Origin: DATDOY01 sp035293045
GTDB lineage: Bacteria > Actinomycetota > Acidimicrobiia > IMCC26256 > JACPCJ01
NCBI GenBank assembly: GCA_035293045.1
Contig: DATDOY010000005.1
Location: 1 to 20,043, forward strand
DNA length: 20,043 bases
Direction: 5' to 3'
The notes below the pieces were generated by a model, which ran no database searches, was not told where the DNA came from, and was given only the letters and a program-made list of their open reading frames with translations. Position numbers and translations under genes: made by a program. This document shows positions 7,477 through 13,889 of the stretch, one piece after another. Position 1 is the stretch's first letter. Each line of letters begins with the position of its first letter.

Positions 7477-8346
7477 ATGCCGCGACCGCCGAGTCCTCGC
7501 GATCACGTTCTCATCGCCCAGATCTCCGACATTCATTGCGGCTCGCCTCTGTTCGACGAGCACCTGCTCGCCACCGCCGTCGACGAGATCCTCGCCATGC
7601 AGCCCGACCTCGTCCTCGTGGGCGGCGATCTCACCCAGGATGGCTACGCGCCGGAATTCGAACTGGCGCGTCGTCACTTGCAGCCTCTCCTCGACTCCGA
7701 CTTCACGACCTTGGTGATTCCGGGAAACCACGACGCCAAGAACGTCGGCTATCTCCACTTCGGTGACATGTTCGGTCCGGGTGACGTGCCCGGGAAGTAC
7801 GACCGCGTGTTCACCGTGTCGTGCCAACTTGCCGCCGGCCGAAGCCGGACGATGACGGTGATGGGGATGGACTCCACCAAGCCCGACCTCGCCGAGGGTG
7901 AGATCGGGCGCGAACGGTACGACTGGATCCGTCAGCACCTCGCCGGTCCGGCCGACGAGAAGATCTTCGCCCTGCACCACCACCTCGTCCCGGTGCCCGG
8001 CACCGGGCGCGAGCGCAACACCGTGTGGGACGCCGGCGACGTCCTCCAGCTCCTTTCCGATGTGGGCGTCGACATCGTGCTCTCCGGCCACAAGCACGTG
8101 CCGTTCGTGTGGCTCGTCAACGACCTCCTCGTGGTGAACTCGGGGACCGCGTCGAGCCATCGGGTCCGCGGGTACGTCCGTCCGTCCTACAACGTCCTCG
8201 AGGTCGCGACCGATTCGATCCGGGTCACCTTCAAGTATCCAGGGACTGCCGAGCGCTTCGCCGCCGAGCTCGACCGGCAGGCCATGCGGCTCACGGCCAG
8301 CCCCGACTTGGCCGGCATGTTTGCCAAGTCGACCTGGACCGCCTGA
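7477..8346 (+). CDS. calcineurin-like metallophosphoesterase (CpdA/Icc-type)
   Basis: 289 aa. All five metallophosphoesterase metal motifs are present: ISDIH (Asp18, His20), GGDLT (Asp51), PGNHD (Asn84, His85), LHHHLVP, and SGHKH near residue 207. The fold binds two metal ions and hydrolyses phosphomono- or diesters. The layout resembles class III cyclic nucleotide phosphodiesterases (CpdA), but lipid-headgroup or nucleotide diesterases share it, so the substrate is open. No signal peptide is seen, so it is probably cytosolic. It is the first gene of a rightward unit. The ABM-like gene begins 31 nt after its stop, and it diverges from the PlsC-like gene across a shared -10 element. Confidence 0.88.
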   Translation: MPRPPSPRDHVLIAQISDIHCGSPLFDEHLLATAVDEILAMQPDLVLVGGDLTQDGYAPEFELARRHLQPLLDSDFTTLVIPGNHDAKNVGYLHFGDMFGPGDVPGKYDRVFTVSCQLAAGRSRTMTVMGMDSTKPDLAEGEIGRERYDWIRQHLAGPADEKIFALHHHLVPVPGTGRERNTVWDAGDVLQLLSDVGVDIVLSGHKHVPFVWLVNDLLVVNSGTASSHRVRGYVRPSYNVLEVATDSIRVTFKYPGTAERFAAELDRQAMRLTASPDLAGMFAKSTWTA

Positions 8347-8363
8347 TACTGCAGGCGGAGACG

Positions 8364-8370
8364 AAGGGGG
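8364..8370 (+). promoter_or_regulatory. Shine-Dalgarno that selects GTG 8378
   Basis: AAGGGGG ends 7 nt before GTG 8378 and supports that start over the in-frame ATG at 8390 (19 nt away) and over the upstream ATG at 8321, which overlaps the phosphoesterase gene. Confidence 0.5.
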
Positions 8371-8377
8371 TCGCCGG

Positions 8378-8683
8378 GTGTATTTGCGAATGTTCGTGAG
8401 CAGCGTAGACCCTCAGGATCTCCCCGCGATCCAGAAGATCTTCAACGACGACGTCCGTCCGGCCCTCCTCAGGCAGGACGGCTGCGAGTCGGTCGAGCTC
8501 GTCGCCAACGTGCAACCCAACGCCGGCGGACTCGTCGAGGGCGCTGCGGTCTCGCGCTGGCACACCCTCGAGCAGCTCGAGAAGGCGCTGGCTCAGCGCG
8601 AGGTCCAGGAGTCGATCGTGCGGGTCCGCGAACTCCTGCGCCAGGAGCCCGTCAGCAAGACCTTCGAGATCATCGAGGGGTGA
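8378..8683 (+). CDS. small dimeric alpha/beta-barrel protein, ABM (antibiotic biosynthesis monooxygenase)-like
   Basis: 101 aa from GTG 8378. The order is strand (YLRMFVSSV), a long helix (DLPAIQKIFNDDVRPALL), strand (CESVELVANV), strand (GAAVSRWHT), a helix with EQLEKALAQ, and a last strand (KTFEIIEG). That is the ferredoxin-like beta-alpha-beta-beta-alpha-beta plan of ABM and related stress-response barrel proteins, which pair into dimers. These include cofactor-free oxygenases, heme-degrading enzymes and proteins with no known activity, so no reaction is assigned. Its stop overlaps the cofC start (GTGA), so the two are translationally coupled. Fold assignment is by pattern only. Confidence 0.7.
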   Translation: MYLRMFVSSVDPQDLPAIQKIFNDDVRPALLRQDGCESVELVANVQPNAGGLVEGAAVSRWHTLEQLEKALAQREVQESIVRVRELLRQEPVSKTFEIIEG

Positions 8684-9267
8684 GCACGCCCGAGCACGCG
8701 GTCGTGGTCGTCCCGATCCGCAGCTTCTCCGATGCCAAGTCCCGCCTTTCCGAGCGTTTCACCCCGGATGAGCGGGCGCGGATGATGCAGTCCATGGCCG
8801 AGCGCGTCGTCGACGCCGCCGGCCCGGCGCCCGTCGTCGTCGTCTCGAGTGCTCCTGAAGTCGAACGGTGGGCACGCACACGCGGCATCGCGGTCATCCC
8901 CGATCCGGGCGCGCTCGACGCCGCCGCCGACGCCGGGCGGGCATGGGCGGTCGGTCGCGGCGCGCTCCGGGTCGTCATTGCTCACGCCGACCTCCCCCTG
9001 GTGCAGAGTCTCGAGCGACTCACCGCCGTCGACGAGGACGACGCCGTCGTCGCCGTACCGTGCCATCGCGACGACGGCACCCCGATCCTCTCGATTCCCG
9101 CCACCGCGGCGTTCCGATTCGCGTACGGCCCCGGATCGTTCGCCCGCCACGTTGCCGAAGCGAAGCGGGCGGGCCTCGATGTCGTCGAACTCCGTGACGA
9201 CCCGGCGCTGCGACACGACGTCGACGCTCCCGAGGACCTCGCTCACAGCGACCATCTCCCGGCATGA
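8680..9267 (+). CDS. cofC: 2-phospho-L-lactate / phosphoenolpyruvate guanylyltransferase (F420 biosynthesis)
   Basis: 195 aa. CofC (FbiD in actinobacteria) joins GTP to 2-phospholactate or phosphoenolpyruvate, giving the activated side chain used in building coenzyme F420. The N terminus VVVVPIRSFSDAKSRLS is the nucleotidyltransferase start typical of this family, with Arg/Lys in the PIR...AKSRL motif. VIAHADLPLV (about 104-113) carries the metal-binding Asp, and the LRHDVDAPEDL end also matches the family. The length fits. GTG 8680 overlaps the preceding stop, and the ATGA at 9264-9267 overlaps the next start. No other F420 genes are in the window. Symbol by family; actinobacterial usage would be fbiD. 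Confidence 0.88.
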   Translation: MSTPEHAVVVVPIRSFSDAKSRLSERFTPDERARMMQSMAERVVDAAGPAPVVVVSSAPEVERWARTRGIAVIPDPGALDAAADAGRAWAVGRGALRVVIAHADLPLVQSLERLTAVDEDDAVVAVPCHRDDGTPILSIPATAAFRFAYGPGSFARHVAEAKRAGLDVVELRDDPALRHDVDAPEDLAHSDHLPA

Positions 9268-9998
9268 GCGGATCAGCCGAGATGCTTTCCGTCCCCGCCC
9301 GCGCGCTCGCGGTGGGCGCGCATCCCGACGACATCGAATTCCAGTGCGGGGCCACGTTGGCCAAGTGGGCCGAAGCCGGTTGTGAGGTCCACCTGCTCAT
9401 CCTCACCGATGGGTCGAAGGGCTCGTGGGACACGGCCGCCGACACCCGTGCGCTCACCGAGACCCGCAAGCGCGAGGCCCAGGAGGCCGGCGGCGCGCTC
9501 GGCGCGGCCGGACTCCACTTTCTCAATTTCGTCGACGGCGAGCTCGAGAGTTCGCTGACCAACCGCGCGTCGGTGTGCGCGGTCATCCGCGAGACCGCGC
9601 CCGACGTCGTCGTCGGTCACGACCCGTGGAAGCGATACCGCCTCCATCCCGATCATCGTCACGCCGGGTTCTTGACCGTCGACGGCCTTGTGGCAGCGCG
9701 GGACCCACACTTCTTCCCCGGCGCTGGCGGGGGCACCCATCATCGCCCCGGCGCCCTCTTGTTGTTCGAAGCCGACGAGCCCGACTACTGGGAACCGGTG
9801 GAAGAACACCACGTCGCCGCCAAGATCGCGGCCCTGCTCTGCCACCGGAGTCAATGGCGCTCGACGATGGGGATTCACGATCGCCTCGATGAAGAGCGGC
9901 GCGCCTTCGAGGAGTCGATCATGCGCAAAACGAGCGAGGCCGGCCTCGCGGCCGGCCTCGCGTACGCAGAATCGTTCCGCCGTCTCTCGACGGACTGA
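9264..9998 (+). CDS. LmbE/PIG-L family N-acetylglucosaminyl deacetylase
   Basis: 244 aa. The zinc-dependent deacetylase motif AHPDDIE (His20, Asp23) and the later YRLHPDHRHAG (His128/His131) give the metal site of the GlcNAc-PI / MshB / BshB family. Such enzymes remove acetyl from N-acetylglucosaminyl conjugates in mycothiol, bacillithiol or antibiotic pathways; the substrate here is unknown. The start ATG overlaps the cofC stop by 4 bp, so it is the third member of a tightly coupled run. The stop is directly abutted by the stop of the convergent HU gene. A 12-bp tandem repeat near the 3' end encodes GLAAGLA. Confidence 0.88.
   Translation: MSGSAEMLSVPARALAVGAHPDDIEFQCGATLAKWAEAGCEVHLLILTDGSKGSWDTAADTRALTETRKREAQEAGGALGAAGLHFLNFVDGELESSLTNRASVCAVIRETAPDVVVGHDPWKRYRLHPDHRHAGFLTVDGLVAARDPHFFPGAGGGTHHRPGALLLFEADEPDYWEPVEEHHVAAKIAALLCHRSQWRSTMGIHDRLDEERRAFEESIMRKTSEAGLAAGLAYAESFRRLSTD
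9934..9962. repeat. 12-bp tandem duplication containing a 16-bp perfect palindrome
   Basis: GGCCGGCCTCGC occurs at 9938-9949 and again at 9950-9961 (plus one further G). GCGAGGCCGGCCTCGC at 9934-9949 is a perfect palindrome. It is inside the LmbE coding region (residues about 224-232, Ala/Gly/Leu). The RNA could fold strongly just before the LmbE/HU convergence point, which otherwise has no terminator sequence. Confidence 0.6.
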
Positions 9999-10322
9999 CT
10001 ACTTCTTCTTCTTGGGCGCGGGCTTGCCCGCGGTCTTGCCGTTCACCCCGTCCTTGAACGCGATGGCGGGGCTGAACGCCGGCGCCTTGCGCGCCGGGAT
10101 CTTCACCGGCAAACCGGTCTGTGGGTTGCGGCCCGTGCGCGCCTTGCGGTTGGCGCGCTTCCACGTGCCGAGGCCCGGAACGCGAACGGAATTGCCCTTG
10201 CTCACGTTGCCGACGATGGTGTCGACGAACGCCGCGAGGGCGGCGTCGGCCTTGGTCTTGGGAATGTCGGCGGCTGCGGCGATCGCGTCGACGAGCTCGG
10301 GCTTGGATACGGACTTGGGCAC
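9999..10322 (-). CDS. hup: HU family histone-like DNA-binding protein with short basic tail
   Basis: 107 aa from GTG 10322. Residues 1-90 are an HU fold: KSVSKPELVDAIAAAA helix 1, the GLGTWKRANRKARTGRNPQTG arm with the conserved GRNPxTG, then a closing strand and helix (KDGVNGK). HU dimers bend and compact DNA. The last ~15 residues add a Gly/Pro/Lys tail ending in KKKK, a small version of the basic tails of actinobacterial HU. FSPAIAFKD replaces the more common FxxGxxLKD. The GTG is fixed by GGAGG at 10328-10332 and by homology of the second residue onward. It diverges from the 10408 gene across 85 bp and ends against the LmbE gene with no gap. Confidence 0.93.
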   Translation of the reverse strand: MPKSVSKPELVDAIAAAADIPKTKADAALAAFVDTIVGNVSKGNSVRVPGLGTWKRANRKARTGRNPQTGLPVKIPARKAPAFSPAIAFKDGVNGKTAGKPAPKKKK

Positions 10323-10327
10323 AGGGA

Positions 10328-10332
10328 CCTCC
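10328..10332 (-). promoter_or_regulatory. Shine-Dalgarno of the HU gene
   Basis: GGAGG on the minus strand, 5 nt before GTG 10322. It decides this start over the many upstream in-frame candidates. Confidence 0.65.
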
Positions 10333-10407
10333 AGTAGATGAACACGGGCAGCGGGGCGGTATCGAAGCGCGTCCGACGTCCCCCAGGCAAACCACGGACA
10401 TGCCACC

Positions 10408-10641
10408 ATGTCACGCATGGAGCCCGCGACGCTGCCCGATGGGCGGTATGACGCCTTCGTGATCTGGGCCGAACGCTCCGACGACGGCTCCCTCACGGTG
10501 GACCTCACCGTGGTGAGCGGGGACCACAAAGGGGACGTCGTCTCGATCGTGGGGGATCCGCGGTCCGTCGATCCGGTGGCCCTGACGGGGCTTCCCTGCA
10601 CCCTCGTCGTGGCCGACGGGACGCCACGGATTGAGGAGTGA
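10408..10641 (+). CDS. small uncharacterised protein upstream of the DNA glycosylase
   Basis: 77 aa from ATG 10408, or 74 aa from ATG 10417. I do not recognise a family. The protein is acidic and strand-rich (RYDAFVIWAE, LTVDLTVVSGD, CTLVVADGTPRIEE), like a small beta barrel. LTVVSGDHKGDVVSI suggests an SH3/OB-like strand pattern, but this is only a visual impression. It has one Cys and no membrane segment. It ends 3 nt before the glycosylase start, whose ribosome site lies inside its last codons, so the two are co-transcribed. CACCAT lies 7 nt before ATG 10417, a weak match to the leaderless spacing used elsewhere; the start is uncertain. Confidence 0.6.
   Translation: MSRMEPATLPDGRYDAFVIWAERSDDGSLTVDLTVVSGDHKGDVVSIVGDPRSVDPVALTGLPCTLVVADGTPRIEE
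10633..10638 (+). promoter_or_regulatory. Shine-Dalgarno of the Fpg/Nei gene
   Basis: GAGGAG, 6 nt before GTG 10645, overlapping the end of the preceding gene. It supports the GTG start, which puts Pro directly after the initiator as the enzyme requires. Confidence 0.55.
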
Positions 10642-10644
10642 CGG

Positions 10645-11493
10645 GTGCCTGAACTTCCCGAGATGCAGGCGCTCGCCGAGCGACTCGACGCGGCGATCCG
10701 GGGATCCCGGTGGATCTCGGCGATGCCGCTGCAGTTCTCCGCGCTCAAGACGGTCGACCCTGGTCCGGATGATCTCCTGAACCGCTCCGTCGAGGACGTG
10801 TCGCGCCGAGGCAAGTACCTCGTGATCCGCACTTCAGGGGGAGCCCGTGTCCTCGTTCATCTCTCACAAGGCGGCCGGGTCGACGTCGAGCGGCCGCCGA
10901 AGAGCACCCGCCCTCGACCGGCCGTGGTGCGCTTCGTCTTCGAGGACCACGCGAGCACGGCGACCGGCGTCCTCGTCAAGGAGTTCGGGACCGAACGCAA
11001 GGCCGGATGGTGGATCCTCGCCCCCGGCGACGAAGGGCCGTTGGAAGGACTCGGCCCCGAGCCGGACAGCGCCGAATTCGAAGCGCTGATCCTCAAGGGT
11101 TCCGATGGGCGACGCCTCCACACGATGCTGCGTGACCAACGGACGGTCGCGGGAATCGGCCGCGGCTATACCGACGACGCCCTCCACGCGGCGCGACTCT
11201 CTCCCTTCGCGAACCTGACGTCGCTCGGAGGCCCTGAGCGTCAACGATTGCTCGACGCGGTGCGCGCCGTGCTCGCCGGCGCGCTCGACGGCGAGCGATC
11301 CCGTTCCGGCGGACTCCCGACCAAACTTGGCGACCGCTTCACCGTGCACCGGCGCGCTGGCGCGCCCTGCCCGACCTGTGCTGACACGCTCGCGCGCGTG
11401 GCGTTCGAGTCGTACGAACTCGTCTATTGCCCGACGTGCCAGACCGGCGGCAAGCGTCTCGCCGACCGGAGGATGTCGCGTCTGCTCCGCTAG
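10645..11493 (+). CDS. Fpg/Nei family DNA glycosylase/AP lyase
   Basis: 282 aa. Base-excision repair enzyme of the formamidopyrimidine-DNA glycosylase (Fpg) / endonuclease VIII (Nei) fold. After initiator removal the N terminus is PELPEM, with Pro2 as Schiff-base nucleophile and Glu3 as general acid. Lys57 in RRGKYLV matches the conserved phosphate-contacting lysine. A helix-two-turn-helix spans the middle (GIGRGYTDDALHAARLSP). The C-terminal zinc finger has four cysteines, Cys242/Cys245 (CPTC) and Cys262/Cys265 (CPTC), followed by an Arg-rich end. Divergence from classical Fpg (PELPEM for PELPEVET) leaves the lesion range open (8-oxoG or oxidised pyrimidines). It is the second gene after the 77-aa unknown. 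Confidence 0.9.
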   Translation: MPELPEMQALAERLDAAIRGSRWISAMPLQFSALKTVDPGPDDLLNRSVEDVSRRGKYLVIRTSGGARVLVHLSQGGRVDVERPPKSTRPRPAVVRFVFEDHASTATGVLVKEFGTERKAGWWILAPGDEGPLEGLGPEPDSAEFEALILKGSDGRRLHTMLRDQRTVAGIGRGYTDDALHAARLSPFANLTSLGGPERQRLLDAVRAVLAGALDGERSRSGGLPTKLGDRFTVHRRAGAPCPTCADTLARVAFESYELVYCPTCQTGGKRLADRRMSRLLR

Positions 11494-11511
11494 CGGAGAG
11501 GCGACGCGCCT
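11485..11511. terminator. paired hairpins between convergent glycosylase and sigma genes
   Basis: CTCCGCTAGCGGAG (11485-11498) is a perfect palindrome spanning the glycosylase stop. It is followed directly by AGGCG-ACG-CGCCT (11499-11511), which touches the sigma-gene stop. Lying in a 17-bp convergent gap, these could end both transcripts. There is no U run, so the assignment is tentative. Confidence 0.4.
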
Positions 11512-13046
11512 CAGATGGCGACGCCGACCACCGTCCCCACCGGAAGCGGCGGCACAGGCGCGTCTCCCGGCGGCGCCACCTCGCTCAGCGGGTCCTCGGT
11601 CTCCTCGGCGATCTCCTCGCCCACCGGGTCGGCGATCTCAGCGACGCGATCGACTGTCCCGCCCACCGGATCGGTGCCCTCGGGGTCCATCGGCGCCCCC
11701 GGTGCGCCGGGAGCCTCGGGAACCTCCGGCGGGTCCGGGTCGGGCGCCTCGGACCCAAGCACAGGCGGGACGACGCCGTCGATCGGAGTCCCACCGATGG
11801 TCGCGCTGTCGGTCGACGCGTCCCCATCTGCCGAGGAGGCGTCATCGCCGCCTCGTGCGTCGTCGGCGGTCACCGAGTCCGACCACGCGACGGGCGACTC
11901 GCCCGGTGGAATTCCGTCGCGATACGGATCACGCGCCCCCCCGACGTTCGCCGCGAGAGACCAGCCCGGGGGCTGGGCTTCGGCAGCGACGCTGTCGTGC
12001 GTCGGATCCGCAGCGGCCGCGCCGCGATCGAAGGCGACGGTGCCGATCGAGGCCGACCCCGCGACGACGAGACCGGCGACGGCCGCCGCGATGGGCTGGA
12101 GCATTCGCTCGCTCAAGCCCGGCGCACTCGACACGAGAGGCGCGGCCGCCTGCGTGAATCCGCTTGCCATCTCCGTGACCCGGGTTCCCGCCTCGCTCCC
12201 CGTCGCGGCTCGGTCGGGCACCGGGCGGAGCGGCGCGATGTCGTGAGCGCGGTCGAGCACCCGGTTCCCGACGAGCAAGGTGGCCGGTACCGCCGGAACC
12301 ACCGCCGCCAGGCTCTCGTTGAGGTGTCGCAACTCACCAAGACGCGACGCACACCGCGAACAGCCCGCCACGTGGGCTTCGACCCTGCGGCTCGCCCGGC
12401 GCGATGCAGTTCCCCTGACGTGGGGGGCGAGTCCCTGGGTGGCCGCGGCGCACGCCGGATCGAGGGGATCGCGCAAGTGCTCGCCGAGGTAGGCCTCGCG
12501 CAAGCGCTCTCGCGCCCGGAGTGCGAGCGCCGCCGCCCCGTTGGCCGTCGTGCCAAGGACGTGCCCGACCTCACGCGTCGAGAACGATTCGACCTCGCTG
12601 AGCCACAACGCGGTGCGGTAGCGCTCCGGCAGTGCAGCAAAGGCGCGGCCGACGCGGGCCTTCTCCTCGAAGTCGATGACCCGTTCTTCGACGCTCGGAC
12701 CCGTGGCCGGAGGCTCGACGAGGTCGGCGCCTGCTTGGGGACGCTCGCGCAGACGATGGGCATCGGTCGCCGCGTTTCGCACGGTGGCCGCGAGATAGGA
12801 GCGAAACGACCCGATGTCCCTATCACCGACCACGGAATAGATCCGTGAGAACGCTTCGGCGACCGCGTCCTCGGCGTCGAGATCGGTGGAAGAAACGCTC
12901 CGGGCTACGCGCCAGGCGAGATCGCGGTAGCGGTCGTACAGGACGAGGAAGGCCTCGTCACTGCCCGCTCGCGTCGCAGAGAGGAGCGCTTGATCGCTGG
13001 CCCCCCCGACACGGCTGCCCCTTGCCGCCGCCACCCCTGGTGCCAC
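11511..13046 (-). CDS. ECF sigma factor fused to zinc-finger anti-sigma domain with membrane helix
   Basis: 511 aa in one frame. Residues ~27-100 are sigma70 region 2 (EAFLVLYDRYRDLAWRVA, then DAEDAVAEAFSRIY). Residues ~129-186 are region 4 with a helix-turn-helix (LPERYRTALWL, STREVGHVLGTTANGA). A ZAS-type anti-sigma finger follows with His225-x3-Cys229-x2-Cys232 (VEAHVAGCSRC) and His209 nearby. A single hydrophobic helix lies at ~318-338 (IAAAVAGLVVAGSASIG), then ~170 residues rich in Asp, Glu, Pro and Ala, predicted outside. So sigma and its inhibitor form one membrane-held chain, with the tail as possible sensor. GTG 13046 is 7 nt after the stop of the sigma-like paralogue, with AGAGG close by; the two probably share a transcript. 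Release by proteolysis is inference. Confidence 0.85.
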   Translation of the reverse strand: MAPGVAAARGSRVGGASDQALLSATRAGSDEAFLVLYDRYRDLAWRVARSVSSTDLDAEDAVAEAFSRIYSVVGDRDIGSFRSYLAATVRNAATDAHRLRERPQAGADLVEPPATGPSVEERVIDFEEKARVGRAFAALPERYRTALWLSEVESFSTREVGHVLGTTANGAAALALRARERLREAYLGEHLRDPLDPACAAATQGLAPHVRGTASRRASRRVEAHVAGCSRCASRLGELRHLNESLAAVVPAVPATLLVGNRVLDRAHDIAPLRPVPDRAATGSEAGTRVTEMASGFTQAAAPLVSSAPGLSERMLQPIAAAVAGLVVAGSASIGTVAFDRGAAAADPTHDSVAAEAQPPGWSLAANVGGARDPYRDGIPPGESPVAWSDSVTADDARGGDDASSADGDASTDSATIGGTPIDGVVPPVLGSEAPDPDPPEVPEAPGAPGAPMDPEGTDPVGGTVDRVAEIADPVGEEIAEETEDPLSEVAPPGDAPVPPLPVGTVVGVAI

Positions 13047-13053
13047 AGACCTC

Positions 13054-13806
13054 TCATGGTAGTTGTGCGACCACCCTGCGCGCTAGGGGCAATGCGTCCC
13101 ATTCCTGCGGGATTCGATCGTTCCAGGCGACATGTACCAGCGCCCACAGTTCGGGAGGTGGGGGGTTCACCACCCTCCGGAGTGACTGGAGCAGCTCCCC
13201 GTCGGAACGGTCCGACTCCGACGAAAGATCGATCACCGGCTCGTCGTCGTCCCCCGAGTCGGCGCTGACGAGTTGGCGCCCGGTGGGGTGACGCATGGAA
13301 CGGCGACGAAGGCCGCGTTCGAGTGCGGCGTCGCGGGCGGCGGCGGCAAGGACCGCCCGAGCCGTCCGCGGCGCGCCCCCGTCTTGGGAGAACGCGTCGG
13401 CCGCTCCGGGCCCCGGCGTGGTGCCTGGCACCTGGAGATCAGGAAGATCGAGACCCGGAAGCTGAAGGAACGCGTCAACGACCGCAGCCATGGCCTCGTC
13501 GTCGGCCCCGGCGGTCGTTCGGGCCACCCGCCACGCCAGCTCGTGGTGGCGTCGATACAACTCATGGAAAGCAGGTTCGTCGCCCTGGGCGGCGCGGTCG
13601 ATGAGGACCTCGTCGGTGAGCGCCTGTTCCTCGTCGCCGAGATCCAGGTCCATGGCGGGTCGGCGGCGCCGTTCGCCCAGGCGGCGGCGCTTGAGGGCGG
13701 ACTCCCCCTCGCACCGATCGCTCCCCCCGTTCTCCACCATGGACATGGGACGGAGATCGGGTGCACCGATGACGCAAAACGGGGCGGAAAATCTCGCATC
13801 TCGCAT
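13054..13806 (-). CDS. sigma-70 region 2-like protein without a recognisable region 4
   Basis: Up to 250 aa from ATG 13806; ATGs at 13746, 13740 and 13653 are alternatives, the last placing the start just before the conserved part. DEVLIDRAAQGDEPAFHELY and HHELAWRVAR match region 2.1-2.2 of the next gene (AFLVLYDRY, DLAWRVAR), so the two are paralogues. After a spacer, AVLAAAARDAALERGLRRRS parallels region 2.4. The C-terminal 60 residues (ELWALVHVAWNDRIPQEW, LARRVVAQLP) sit where region 4 should be, but I see no helix-turn-helix. It could be a degenerate sigma, a core-binding regulator or a sigma with an unusual -35 domain. GGAGG and GAAGG lie 11 and 3 nt before ATG 13806. The region from 13806 up to the divergent amidase start shows no clear promoter. 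Confidence 0.65.
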   Translation of the reverse strand: MRDARFSAPFCVIGAPDLRPMSMVENGGSDRCEGESALKRRRLGERRRRPAMDLDLGDEEQALTDEVLIDRAAQGDEPAFHELYRRHHELAWRVARTTAGADDEAMAAVVDAFLQLPGLDLPDLQVPGTTPGPGAADAFSQDGGAPRTARAVLAAAARDAALERGLRRRSMRHPTGRQLVSADSGDDDEPVIDLSSESDRSDGELLQSLRRVVNPPPPELWALVHVAWNDRIPQEWDALPLARRVVAQLP

Positions 13807-13889
13807 GCGCCTTCAATCCTCCGCCGGCGTGCCCCCTTTGAGAGCAGTGCGCCGCCGGTGGGCCCGCAAGTCGGCCCCGTGGTCGGCGC

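Noticed and set aside
10323..10407. TTGCCT / TTCGAT as a promoter for HU in the divergent gap
   Set aside because: The boxes match poorly and the choice among several weak candidates was arbitrary. Nothing else notable is in this 85-bp gap.
13793..13806. 7-bp direct repeat giving two ATGs 7 nt apart in different frames at the sigma-like gene start
   Set aside because: The second ATG leads into a non-conserved Ser/Arg/Trp-rich frame; probably chance.
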